Shown here piece after piece: positions 1 through 8,427 of a stretch of 64,000 nt of DNA (its first letter is position 1; each line of letters opens with the position of its first letter). This DNA is from an uncultured Bacteroides sp. (GTDB taxonomy: Bacteria > Bacteroidota > Bacteroidia > Bacteroidales > Bacteroidaceae). The notes under the pieces were generated by a model, which did not search any database, was not told the origin of the DNA, and saw nothing but the letters and a program-made list of their open reading frames with translations. Where the stretch lies: the NCBI GenBank assembly GCA_900755095.1, contig CAAEFE010000120.1, positions 1-64,000 on the forward strand. The letters are read 5' to 3'. The translations under genes and the position numbers were made by a program.

Positions 1-461
1 TATATATTTATAATAATACCGGTAAGTGTTCAAGGGGGACTTTTTTAGGTAGGTGTAACCGGCTGCCATATAGCGAGTTATCTGCCTTTGGAGAGCGTTC
101 CACTATGCGTTCGGCAAAAAGGCGCTTTTTTATCCCCCAAATGGAGGCTCTAAACTCATGCGGCAGAGCCTCCGTTTGATACATTCAGAGGCTTTGTTTC
201 AAGTAAATGGAGCCTCTAACTTTTGCTTCCCCAAAGAAAGGTTATTAATATGCGAACGTATATGACTATTTAGAACCGAAACCAACTGAAAAGAACCGAT
301 GAGTTTAGAAGCTCCCCGCGTATGGCGTATTTTTGCAGGAAAACTGAAAACAATAACAAATATGCAGAAAAAATCTCTCCCGTCTGACATTTATCAGCAC
401 ATTATGGCATGGAAATGCACAAAAAATGGCCATACAAAGTATAGTGCATCGCTTTTCTTTT
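1..461. other. Gene-free leader region with two hairpins
   Basis: I see no convincing gene here. Two neighbouring inverted repeats share a GAGGCTC core: 9-base arms at 143-151 and 165-173, and 7-base arms at 187-193 and 211-217. They could be the 3' end of a transcript entering from the left or a small repeated element. The short reading frames in this stretch look like chance. Confidence 0.5.
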
Positions 462-469
462 TATCTTTG
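462..469 (+). promoter_or_regulatory. Bacteroidetes -7 promoter element (TATCTTTG)
   Basis: TATCTTTG matches the Bacteroidetes -7 consensus TAnnTTTG and lies about 35 bases before the SGNH hydrolase start. No clear TTTG -33 element is visible at the usual distance, so the assignment rests on the -7 motif alone. Confidence 0.5.
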
Positions 470-504
470 CATGAAATATAATATTACTAATACTTAATAT
501 AAAC

Positions 505-1209
505 ATGAATAAAAGAAGATGGGGCCAATGGATATTATTGGCTGTTGTTTGCTTGAGTTTCTCGATAGGAGAAAGCTATGCGCAGAAAAATGATTTTGCT
601 AATCTACGTCGTTATTCAAAAGAAAATGCTGCACTTCCACAAGCGACAAAGAAAGACAAACGGGTTATTTTTATGGGAAATTCCATTACGGAAGGATGGG
701 TAAGGACTCATCCGGATTTTTTCAAATCAAATGGTTACATTGGCCGTGGAATCAGTGGGCAGACTTCCTATCAATTCTTGTTACGGTTCCGGGAAGATGT
801 GATTAATCTTTCTCCTGCTTTAGTGGTGATTAATGCTGGAACAAATGATGTCGCTGAAAATACACAAGCGTATAATGAAGATTATACATTCGGAAACATT
901 GTTTCTATGGCGGAACTGGCAAAAGCAAATAAAATAAAAGTAATTTTGACTTCCGTATTGCCTGCTGCTGCATTTAAGTGGAGAATGGAAATAAAAGATG
1001 TTCCGCAGAAAATTAAATCTTTAAATGACCGGATAGAGGCTTATGCAAGAGCAAATAAAATTCCGTTTGTTAATTATTACAAGGCAATGGTGGTTGACGA
1101 AAATCAGGCCTTGAATCCTCAATATACTAAAGATGGAGTTCATCCAACGAGCGAAGGGTATGATATTATGGAACCGTTGATTAAAAATGCCATAGAGAAG
1201 GCTCTTTGA
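505..1209 (+). CDS. Secreted SGNH/GDSL-family hydrolase
   Basis: A 234-residue exported esterase/lipase-fold enzyme. Residues 1-26 are a signal peptide ending in SYAQ. The SGNH blocks are visible: GNSIT with the nucleophile Ser60, a Gly block around RGISGQT, the Asn in GTND near residue 115, and the acid-base pair in DGVHP (Asp210, His213). The family removes acyl groups from glycans or lipids; in gut Bacteroides such proteins often deacetylate polysaccharides. The substrate cannot be read from sequence. It stands alone, with its own -7 element and a long terminator hairpin behind it. Confidence 0.85.
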   Translation: MNKRRWGQWILLAVVCLSFSIGESYAQKNDFANLRRYSKENAALPQATKKDKRVIFMGNSITEGWVRTHPDFFKSNGYIGRGISGQTSYQFLLRFREDVINLSPALVVINAGTNDVAENTQAYNEDYTFGNIVSMAELAKANKIKVILTSVLPAAAFKWRMEIKDVPQKIKSLNDRIEAYARANKIPFVNYYKAMVVDENQALNPQYTKDGVHPTSEGYDIMEPLIKNAIEKAL

Positions 1210-1252
1210 TTTATCATCGCTTGAAGTAGGAATAATCCAACTATAAGAAATG

Positions 1253-1312
1253 GGAGGATTGCATGAATAGATTCAGTCGTAATGAACGATCAGTCTATAT
1301 CTGCAATCCTCC
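1253..1312 (+). terminator. Long stem-loop after the SGNH hydrolase
   Basis: Perfect 11-base arms at 1253-1263 and 1302-1312 are followed by a short T-rich stretch, and the loop holds an inner 5-bp pair. It sits 44 bases past the stop codon, so it is a likely transcription terminator. Confidence 0.65.
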
Positions 1313-1383
1313 TTAATTTATGCTTTAGAAGTGGTACATTATGTCTTTCCAACTTTATATTTTTCATTGAAGGTGACGTATAG

Positions 1384-1449
1384 ACATAAAAAAAGGAGCA
1401 ACGCCTTGCTCCAACCTTTGTTAACCTTAAATCTAATACTATGAAAAAC
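1384..1449 (-). ncRNA. Probable small RNA downstream of uvrB
   Basis: On the minus strand a full Bacteroidetes promoter (TTTG, 19-base spacer, TATCTTTG at 1456-1486) is followed by about 65 transcribed bases. They end in a classic intrinsic terminator: stem 1395-1401 with 1406-1412, then seven T residues. No reading frame is present. From memory, near-identical sequences recur in Bacteroides genomes, and this may belong to the paralogous sRNA family called FopS; I could not search to confirm. Ends are inferred: the start is placed about 7 bases after the -7 box and the end in the T tract. Confidence 0.65.
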
Positions 1450-1455
1450 ACAGTG

Positions 1456-1486
1456 CAAAGATACGGGATTCCGGTAACTTTGCAAA
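1456..1486 (-). promoter_or_regulatory. Promoter of the small RNA
   Basis: Read on the minus strand, TTTG (1483-1486) and TATCTTTG (1456-1463) are separated by exactly 19 bases. This is the best match to the Bacteroides -33/-7 consensus in the window. Confidence 0.7.
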
Positions 1487-1607
1487 TTATCAGCCCTTAA
1501 TAGGTGTTTTTATAACACTAATTAATAGACTAAATACGAAGTTACAGATTTGTTAAGAGTTTCAGCCCTTAACAATCAGGCTATAATAGGTGAACAATGG
1601 GGAAATT

Positions 1608-3638
1608 TTATCCCCATTTCTCTTTCATCAAGTCCTCCAGTTTCAATAATTCGTCACGATATTGTGCGGCTTCGATAAATTCTAGTTTCTTGGCTGCTTC
1701 CTGCATCAGTTTGCGGGTACGCTCGATACTCTTTTCCATCTGCGCTTTACTCATATACTGCACTATCGGATCTGCTGCGATATTCGGAGTAGAAGGTTCT
1801 ACATAAGCATGTCTTTCTTTCAACAGCTCATCTGCCTCTTTTGCATTGCCGAATACAGACAAGTTTCTGGCCTTTTTAATCTGTTGCGGGGTAATTCCGT
1901 TTGCCTCATTATATGCCAACTGCTTTTCGCGGCGACGGTTCGTTTCATCAATCGTCAGTTTCATACTATCCGTCATCTTATCAGCATACATGATTACCTT
2001 ACCGTTCACATTACGCGCGGCACGTCCCGCAGTTTGTGTCAACGAACGGTGGGAGCGGAGGAATCCTTCTTTGTCTGCATCGAGAATAGCGACGAGAGAC
2101 ACTTCCGGAAGGTCGAGACCCTCACGAAGTAGGTTGACCCCGATAAGTACGTCATAAACTCCTTGCCGGAGATCATCCATAATCTTCACACGTTCCAGTG
2201 TGTCGACATCACTATGGATATAGGTACATCTTACATTATTATTAAGAAGATACTCTGCCAGTTCTTCTGCCATTCGTTTGGTTAGTGTGGTGACGAGTAC
2301 GCGTTCTTCCTTTTCAATACGGAGCTGGATTTCTTCCATTAAATCGTCAATCTGATTGAGACTCGGACGTACTTCGATGATAGGATCAAGCAGACCGGTA
2401 GGACGAATCACCTGTTCCACGACGATTCCTTCCGACTGAATCAATTCATAATCCGCCGGTGTGGCACTGACGTAGATTACTTGTTTTGCCATCTCCTGAA
2501 ACTCTTCAAATTTCAGCGGACGGTTGTCCATAGCGGCAGGCAATCGAAAACCATATTCCACAAGATTGATTTTTCGCGCACGGTCTCCTCCATACATTGC
2601 ACGGATTTGGGGTACGCTTACGTGGCTTTCGTCGATAACGATCAGGAAATCATCCGGAAAGAAATCGAGCAAACAATAGGGGCGGGTACCGGCAGCACGG
2701 CCGTCAAAATAACGGGAATAATTCTCAATTCCGGAACAATGTCCCAATTCCCGGATCATTTCCATATCGTAAGTTACTCGCTCATACAATCGTTTGGCCT
2801 CGTATTCTTTGCCGATAGATTCGAAGAAAGCTACTTGCTTGGTTAGATCATCCTCTATTTCATGAATAGCACGGAGAGTAGCCTCTTTGGTAGTCATGAA
2901 CAGGTTGGCCGGATAAATCTTATAGGCGTCAAATGGTGCGATAGTGACTCCTGTGATAGGATCTACCTCTTCGATGCCGTCAATCTCATCCCCCCAAAAG
3001 GTGACACGGAGCAGGTTGTCGGTATAAGCCAGATAAATATCCACTGTGTCGCCCTTGACCCGGAAATTTCCACGGTTCAAGTCGATATCATTGCGGACAT
3101 ACAAACTGTCTACCAAACGACGTAGAAACACATTGCGGTCTATCATCCGTCCCCGTTCTATTTCGATGACATTTTTGTAGAAGTCCGAAGGATTTCCCAT
3201 ACCGTAGATACAAGATACGGAAGAAACCACTACCACGTCTTTTCTTCCGGAGAGTAGGGCGGAAGTGGCAGAGAGTCGGAGCTTGTCGATTTCGTCATTG
3301 ATGGCGAGATCCTTCTCTATATATGTATCACTGTTCGGCAGATAAGCTTCCGGCTGGTAATAATCATAGTAAGAAACGTAATATTCTACCGCATTATTGG
3401 GGAAAAATCCTTTAAACTCACTATAGAGCTGGGCAGCCAGTGTTTTGTTATGGCTCAAAATCAACGTGGGTTTATTGATATTGGCGATCACATTGGCAAT
3501 GGTAAATGTTTTTCCCGACCCGGTCACTCCCAATAAAGTCTGTGCGGGAACTCCCTGAAGTACCCCTTCAGTAAGTTGTGCTATAGCTTCCGGCTGATCT
3601 CCGGTAGGTTTATAAGCTGATGTTAGTTCATAATTCAT
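1608..3638 (-). CDS. uvrB: UvrB, excinuclease ABC subunit B
   Basis: A 676-residue DNA-repair helicase-like subunit that receives damaged DNA from UvrA and positions UvrC for dual incision. Walker A is GVTGSGKT (37-44). The beta-hairpin region that probes damage contains YYDYYQPEAY, the DEAD-like box reads VIDESH, and the C-terminal UVR motif (about 635-673) binds UvrC. Length is normal for the family. UvrA is encoded separately on the other strand about 7 kb away. No consensus promoter was obvious upstream. Confidence 0.97.
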   Translation of the reverse strand: MNYELTSAYKPTGDQPEAIAQLTEGVLQGVPAQTLLGVTGSGKTFTIANVIANINKPTLILSHNKTLAAQLYSEFKGFFPNNAVEYYVSYYDYYQPEAYLPNSDTYIEKDLAINDEIDKLRLSATSALLSGRKDVVVVSSVSCIYGMGNPSDFYKNVIEIERGRMIDRNVFLRRLVDSLYVRNDIDLNRGNFRVKGDTVDIYLAYTDNLLRVTFWGDEIDGIEEVDPITGVTIAPFDAYKIYPANLFMTTKEATLRAIHEIEDDLTKQVAFFESIGKEYEAKRLYERVTYDMEMIRELGHCSGIENYSRYFDGRAAGTRPYCLLDFFPDDFLIVIDESHVSVPQIRAMYGGDRARKINLVEYGFRLPAAMDNRPLKFEEFQEMAKQVIYVSATPADYELIQSEGIVVEQVIRPTGLLDPIIEVRPSLNQIDDLMEEIQLRIEKEERVLVTTLTKRMAEELAEYLLNNNVRCTYIHSDVDTLERVKIMDDLRQGVYDVLIGVNLLREGLDLPEVSLVAILDADKEGFLRSHRSLTQTAGRAARNVNGKVIMYADKMTDSMKLTIDETNRRREKQLAYNEANGITPQQIKKARNLSVFGNAKEADELLKERHAYVEPSTPNIAADPIVQYMSKAQMEKSIERTRKLMQEAAKKLEFIEAAQYRDELLKLEDLMKEKWG

Positions 3639-3773
3639 AGTTAAATCCTAAAAAGTGGAGCAATATTCGGTAAAATAATCGAGATAACAAATCATTTTTC
3701 CAAATAAATCCTTTACTTTGCAACATATTAATATCAAAAAACAGATTCATACAACTAGTAATACCAGAAACAC

Positions 3774-5072
3774 ATGATTTGGAATGAGAGCATTGAGTGT
3801 ATGGACCGCGAAAGTCTTCGCAAGATTCAAAGCATACGACTCAAGAAAATTGTAGATTACGTTTATCACAACACGCCTTTCTATCGAAAGAAGATGCAGG
3901 AAATGGGGATTACTCCCGATGACATCAATAGTATTGATGATATTGTAAAACTGCCGTTTACCACGAAACATGATTTAAGAGATAATTATCCGTTCGGACT
4001 TTGTGCCGTGCCGATGAGTCAAATTGTACGTATTCATGCTTCTTCCGGAACAACCGGAAAACCGACGGTTGTCGGATATACCCGTAAGGACTTGTCTACA
4101 TGGGCGGAATGTATATCGCGTGCTTTTACCGCTTATGGAGCGGGGCGTTCTGATATTTTTCAGGTATCTTATGGATACGGACTGTTCACGGGCGGATTGG
4201 GAGCACATGCAGGAGCCGAAAATATCGGTGCTTCTGTTATTCCGATGTCCAGTGGTAACACGGAAAAACAGATAACCTTGATGCATGATTTCGGATCGAC
4301 AGTGCTTTGTTGTACTCCTTCCTATGCGCTTTATCTGGCAGATGCAATCAAAGATTCCGGTTTGCCGCGTGAAGAATTCCAACTGAAAGTCGGTGCTTTC
4401 GGTGCAGAACCCTGGACGGAAAATATGCGTCATGAGATAGAAGAAAAGTTGGGAATCAAAGCATACGATATTTATGGCTTGAGTGAGATTGCCGGACCGG
4501 GTGTCGGGTACGAGTGCGAATGTCAGCACGGGACTCACTTGAATGAAGACCATTACTTTCCGGAAATCATCGATCCGAATACGTTGCAACCGGTTGAGCC
4601 CGGTCAAACGGGCGAACTGGTATTTACCCATCTGACCAAAGAGGGTATGCCGTTGCTCCGTTACCGTACGCGTGATTTGACGGCCTTGCATCATGATAAA
4701 TGTTCCTGTGGCCGTACATTGGTACGTATGGATCGTATTTTGGGACGTAGTGATGATATGTTGATTATCCGCGGTGTGAATGTATTCCCGACGCAGATTG
4801 AATCAGTCATTCTTGAAATGGAAGAGTTTGAACCGCATTATTTGTTGATAGTAGGTCGTGAAAACAATACCGATACAATGGAACTCCAGGTTGAAGTACG
4901 TCCGGAATTCTATTCGGATGAGATCAACAAAATGCTGGCTTTGAAGAAGAAACTGGGAGGACGTTTGCAAAGCGTACTCGGACTGGGAGTCAACGTGAAA
5001 CTGGTAGAGCCTCGCAGCATTGAACGCAGCGTAGGTAAAGCGAAACGTGTAATTGATAACAGAAAGATTTAA
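3774..5072 (+). CDS. Phenylacetate-CoA ligase family enzyme
   Basis: A 432-residue adenylate-forming enzyme that would activate an aryl acid (phenylacetate or indoleacetate type) with ATP and CoA. The AMP-binding signature SSGTTGKPT lies at about residues 90-98. The mid-domain YGLSE motif and the late DDMLIIRGVNVFP segment match PaaK proteins. In Bacteroides this enzyme is usually tied to aromatic 2-oxoacid metabolism through ferredoxin oxidoreductases rather than to aerobic phenylacetate degradation. No such oxidoreductase genes are in this window. The ACT-domain gene follows after 19 bases, so the two are probably one transcript. Confidence 0.9.
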   Translation: MIWNESIECMDRESLRKIQSIRLKKIVDYVYHNTPFYRKKMQEMGITPDDINSIDDIVKLPFTTKHDLRDNYPFGLCAVPMSQIVRIHASSGTTGKPTVVGYTRKDLSTWAECISRAFTAYGAGRSDIFQVSYGYGLFTGGLGAHAGAENIGASVIPMSSGNTEKQITLMHDFGSTVLCCTPSYALYLADAIKDSGLPREEFQLKVGAFGAEPWTENMRHEIEEKLGIKAYDIYGLSEIAGPGVGYECECQHGTHLNEDHYFPEIIDPNTLQPVEPGQTGELVFTHLTKEGMPLLRYRTRDLTALHHDKCSCGRTLVRMDRILGRSDDMLIIRGVNVFPTQIESVILEMEEFEPHYLLIVGRENNTDTMELQVEVRPEFYSDEINKMLALKKKLGGRLQSVLGLGVNVKLVEPRSIERSVGKAKRVIDNRKI

Positions 5073-5091
5073 TACTTAAAACTTTACGATA

Positions 5092-5517
5092 ATGGTAGCA
5101 AAACAACTTTCTATTTTTTTGGAAAATAAGTCAGGCCGTTTGACGGAAGTGACCGAAGTGCTGGCGAAAGAAAATATCAATCTTTCTGCCTTGTGCATTG
5201 CCGAAAATGCTGATTTTGGTATTTTGCGTGGAATTGTATCCGATCCGGATAGAGCATACAAAGCTTTAAAAGATAATCATTTTGCAGTGAATGTGACTGA
5301 TGTAGTAGGTATAAGCTGTCCCAATATACCAGGTGCTTTGGCAAAAGTGCTGGGATATTTATCAGAAGAGGGCGTATTTATTGAATATATGTATTCGTTT
5401 GCCAATAACCATATTGCAAACGTAGTGATTCGCCCCAGCAACCTGGATAAATGTATCGAGGTATTGAAAGAAAAGAAAGTCGATTTACTGGCTGCAAGTG
5501 ATTTGTATAAACTGTAA
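5092..5517 (+). CDS. Tandem ACT-domain protein
   Basis: A 141-residue protein made of two ACT-like modules (about 5-70 and 72-140), the first starting KQLSIFLENKSGRLTEV. ACT domains bind amino acids and regulate partner enzymes. It directly follows the phenylacetate-CoA ligase, so it may sense an aromatic amino acid or derivative for that pathway; that is inference from position. No catalytic domain is present. Confidence 0.85.
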   Translation: MVAKQLSIFLENKSGRLTEVTEVLAKENINLSALCIAENADFGILRGIVSDPDRAYKALKDNHFAVNVTDVVGISCPNIPGALAKVLGYLSEEGVFIEYMYSFANNHIANVVIRPSNLDKCIEVLKEKKVDLLAASDLYKL

Positions 5518-5542
5518 ATATAACAGTGAGCAATAAATAATG

Positions 5543-5598
5543 AACGGTAAACAGTTGTGTTATCCAATTCAAGGACAACGCAATTGCTTACCGTTTTT
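5543..5598 (+). terminator. Hairpin ending the ligase/ACT transcript
   Basis: Arms AACGGTAA (5543-5550) and TTACCGTT (5588-5595) are perfect complements, an inner GTTG/CAAC pair extends the stem, and T residues follow. It lies 25 bases past the ACT stop. Confidence 0.55.
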
Positions 5599-5607
5599 AC
5601 TATAAAT

Positions 5608-5686
5608 ATAGTGACGCTATCCGGTGAAGATAGCGACGGTATATGCCAACGATACCGTTACTATCCCGAACACATACTGTCACTAT
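5608..5686. repeat. Nested multi-hairpin element before bamD
   Basis: The outer arms ATAGTGAC (5608-5615) and GTCACTAT (5679-5686) enclose two further hairpins. One has arms 5616-5621 and 5629-5634, the other 5636-5642 and 5652-5658. Together they can fold as a branched junction. It sits in a 330-base gap that contains no gene. Whether it is transcribed is unknown. Confidence 0.5.
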
Positions 5687-5796
5687 TGTGATTCGTTTAT
5701 AATCTGCTGTTTATAGTTTGTCGTTTGTAATTCGACGTCATTTTCTCTCCTTTTGTCGATGTTTAACGCCTTTTATGTATTAAAAAACACAGATTA

Positions 5797-5828
5797 ATTG
5801 CTAAATTCCCAGCGAATAAGTAACTTTG
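5797..5828 (+). promoter_or_regulatory. Promoter of the bamD operon
   Basis: ATTG at 5797-5800 and TAACTTTG at 5821-5828 are separated by 20 bases, close to the Bacteroides consensus. The predicted transcript starts about 15 bases before the bamD ATG. Confidence 0.6.
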
Positions 5829-5847
5829 CGCATTATTTTTAAATAGG

Positions 5848-6651
5848 ATGAAGAAAAATATCATTATAACTTTGCTTGCGGCGGCTACTCTTACATCATG
5901 TGGGGAGTATAATAAATTGCTGAAAAGCACCGATTACGAATACAAGTACGAAGCCGCCAAAAACTATTTTGCGAAGGGGCAGTATAATCGTTCAGCTACG
6001 TTGCTGAATGAGTTGATAACCATTCTGAAAGGAACCGATAAAGCGGAAGAATCTTTGTATATGTTGGGAATGAGCTACTATAATCAGAAAGATTATCAGA
6101 CAGCTGCCCAGACATTTATCACCTATTTCAATACATATCCTCGTGGTACTTTTACCGAATTGGCACGTTTCCATGCAGGTAAGGCTTTATTCCTGGATAC
6201 TCCGGAACCACGTTTGGATCAGTCAAGCACTTATCAGGCTATCCAGCAGTTGCAGATGTTCATGGAGTATTTCCCGAACAGCACAAAAAAGCAGGAAGCA
6301 CAGGATATGATTTTTGCTTTACAGGATAAGCTGGTTTTGAAAGAGCTTTATTCAGCAAGGCTATATTATAATCTGGGTAATTATTTAGGCAATAACTATG
6401 AGTCTTGTGTAATCACAGCTCAAAATGCATTGAAGGATTATCCTTATACTGATTATCGTGAAGAACTTTCCATTTTGGTTCTGCGTGCAAGACACGAAAT
6501 GGCTATCTATAGCGTTGAAGACAAGAAGATGGATCGTTACCGCGAAACGATTGATGAATATTACGCTTTTAAGAATGAATTTCCTGAAAGTAAATATTTG
6601 AAAGAAGCCGAGAAGATATTCAATGAATCACAAAAAGTAATTAAAGACTAA
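5848..6651 (+). CDS. bamD: BamD, outer-membrane assembly lipoprotein
   Basis: A 267-residue lipoprotein of the beta-barrel assembly complex, which folds proteins into the outer membrane with BamA. The signal peptide ends in the lipobox LTSC with lipidated Cys18. The rest is a chain of tetratricopeptide-like helices, for example KAEESLYMLGMSYYNQKDY, as in YfiO/BamD. Length is typical. Omega follows after 14 bases, so cell-envelope and transcription genes share an operon here. Confidence 0.93.
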   Translation: MKKNIIITLLAAATLTSCGEYNKLLKSTDYEYKYEAAKNYFAKGQYNRSATLLNELITILKGTDKAEESLYMLGMSYYNQKDYQTAAQTFITYFNTYPRGTFTELARFHAGKALFLDTPEPRLDQSSTYQAIQQLQMFMEYFPNSTKKQEAQDMIFALQDKLVLKELYSARLYYNLGNYLGNNYESCVITAQNALKDYPYTDYREELSILVLRARHEMAIYSVEDKKMDRYRETIDEYYAFKNEFPESKYLKEAEKIFNESQKVIKD

Positions 6652-6665
6652 ATTTAAATAGATTT

Positions 6666-7001
6666 ATGGACTACAAAAAAACGAATGCTCCTGCTACAAC
6701 AGTAACCCGTGACATGATGGAACTCTGTGCTGATACAGGTAATGTTTATGAAACAGTTGCCATTATTGGTAAGCGTGCTAATCAGATCAGTGTAGAAATC
6801 AAAAACGATCTTTCTAAGAAACTGGCAGAGTTTGCTTCTTACAATGACAATTTGGAAGAAGTGTTTGAAAATAGAGAGCAAATCGAAATTTCTCGTTATT
6901 ATGAGAAATTGCCGAAACCGGACTTGATTGCTACGCAAGAATACATCGAAGGGAAAATATATTATAGAAATCCGGCTAAGGAGAAAGAAAAACTTCAGTA
7001 A
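6666..7001 (+). CDS. rpoZ: RNA polymerase omega subunit (Bacteroidetes type)
   Basis: A 111-residue homologue of omega/Rpb6, which helps assemble and stabilise RNA polymerase by clamping beta-prime. The N-terminal MDYKKTNAPATTVTRDM and the helix VAIIGKRANQISVEIK are typical of the Bacteroidetes version, which is diverged from E. coli RpoZ. It lies between bamD and a DUF4293 gene. Confidence 0.88.
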   Translation: MDYKKTNAPATTVTRDMMELCADTGNVYETVAIIGKRANQISVEIKNDLSKKLAEFASYNDNLEEVFENREQIEISRYYEKLPKPDLIATQEYIEGKIYYRNPAKEKEKLQ

Positions 7002-7109
7002 TTTATTTTCTGACGAAGAATTTGATAGTCAAGTAGTAAGTGGGATGATGATCCCTGCTCCTTATTGCTTGGCTATTATTGTTTAACTCAACTACTATTT
7101 AGAATACTT

Positions 7110-7553
7110 ATGATTCAACGAATTCAAACTGTTTATTTATTGATTGTTGTAGGATTGCTGATTACAGCCATGTGTTTGCCGATGGGCTACTTCATTGATG
7201 CGATGGGAGAACATCCTTTTAAGGCATTAGGATTGGAAGTAAACGGTGCTATTCAGTCTACATGGGGCTTATTCGGAATTCTGATGGTTAGCACCATCGT
7301 GGCTGTGGCTACTATCTTTTTGTATAAGAACCGTATGTTGCAGATTCGCATGACAATTTTCAATAGCTTATTATTGGTAGGTTATTACATTGCTGCCCTT
7401 GCTTTTTATTTTGCATTGAAGAATGATGAAAATATGTTCCGTATAGGCTGGGCATTGTGTTTGCCGCTTGTTTCCATCATCCTGAATATACTGGCTATCC
7501 GTGCTATCGGACGGGATGAGGTGATGGTAAAAGCTGCGGATAGATTGAGATAA
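7110..7553 (+). CDS. DUF4293 membrane protein
   Basis: A 147-residue integral membrane protein of unknown function with four predicted transmembrane helices, beginning MIQRIQTVYLLIVVGLLITA. The start at 7110 is preferred over an in-frame start at 7065 because the family begins with MIQRIQT and the longer form adds no conserved residues. It is the last gene of the bamD/omega group and is followed by a strong terminator. Confidence 0.85.
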   Translation: MIQRIQTVYLLIVVGLLITAMCLPMGYFIDAMGEHPFKALGLEVNGAIQSTWGLFGILMVSTIVAVATIFLYKNRMLQIRMTIFNSLLLVGYYIAALAFYFALKNDENMFRIGWALCLPLVSIILNILAIRAIGRDEVMVKAADRLR

Positions 7554-7580
7554 AAAGGACTAAAGTCCCCAGAAATAGAA

Positions 7581-7618
7581 ATCCCCGCTAATTCGTTTAG
7601 AGTTAGTGGGGATTTTTT
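7581..7618 (+). terminator. Intrinsic terminator after DUF4293
   Basis: Eleven-base arms (7581-7591 and 7603-7613, one G-U pair) are followed by a T run. Confidence 0.8.
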
Positions 7619-7685
7619 AGTTCGTTATGAATGGGATTTTGTTTATAAATAAAAGGTTTTAATCTCTTCCTCCTTGAAAGAGGGG

Positions 7686-8420
7686 TTATTTCTTCAAATC
7701 AAATAAATATGTGAGCTTTATGGTAATGGTTCCATGCGCTGCACGGGCGAAATAATCTTTTTTAGTAGTGCTGTAGAAATCAGACAGGGCAAAGTAATAA
7801 CGGCCTTCAACGATGAAGCTACCAGCTTTCTTTGTTCTAAGTTCTACACCACCGCCACCGGCAATACCATAGTCAAATTTATTTTGAATCTTAACTCCGT
7901 ACAGGGCTTTCTGTGTATCAGATAAGCTATTCATATCAATACCTTTTATTGTTTCCGATTCACTGATTAGAAAGCTGATTTGAGGACCTGCATGGACAAA
8001 GAATTGCAATCCTCTGTCTCGTCCGAAAGCGAGGTGAGCGAGGAAAGGAATATCTATATAAGTCATTTTGCGGGTGTAAGTTTTAGTAGGGTCCTTCGAA
8101 GTGACTTCATATCCGTTGGCGTCCAGTGATATTGTTTCAAATAATTGGTCCCAGCCTCGTTGCGAGACATTCAACTCGACCTGTGCGCCACAAATCATGG
8201 CAAAATACTTCTCGGATATATAACGTGCTGTCAAACCTCCGGTAATTCCCATCAGGCTATTTTGCTTGATGGTGGGAGTAAAGGAAGCACTATTTAAATT
8301 GACACCTCCATTGATACCTACCGATAAATTGTTTCGTGCTTCTCCGATTTGAGCGACAGCAGGAAGGGCAAATCCTGTAAGTAGGAGTGTTGCGATCAAA
8401 AATGGTTTTATCTTTATCAT
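7686..8420 (-). CDS. PorT-family outer-membrane beta-barrel protein
   Basis: A 244-residue secreted protein with a signal peptide (MIKIKPFLIATLLLTG, cleavage after AVAQ). Alternating beta-strand segments end in TIKLTYLFDLKK, typical of outer-membrane barrels of the PorT/OmpX-like group. The start at 8420 is chosen because it opens with a proper signal peptide 7 bases after the upstream gene's stop, whereas the start at 8441 overlaps that gene. It is co-transcribed with the LysM protein, and its function is unknown. Confidence 0.82.
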   Translation of the reverse strand: MIKIKPFLIATLLLTGFALPAVAQIGEARNNLSVGINGGVNLNSASFTPTIKQNSLMGITGGLTARYISEKYFAMICGAQVELNVSQRGWDQLFETISLDANGYEVTSKDPTKTYTRKMTYIDIPFLAHLAFGRDRGLQFFVHAGPQISFLISESETIKGIDMNSLSDTQKALYGVKIQNKFDYGIAGGGGVELRTKKAGSFIVEGRYYFALSDFYSTTKKDYFARAAHGTITIKLTYLFDLKK

Positions 8421-8427
8421 TTTCGTA

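Noticed and set aside
3975..4694. A 239-codon minus-strand frame opposite the phenylacetate-CoA ligase
   Set aside because: Antisense shadow of a well-recognised gene, with no domain or promoter.
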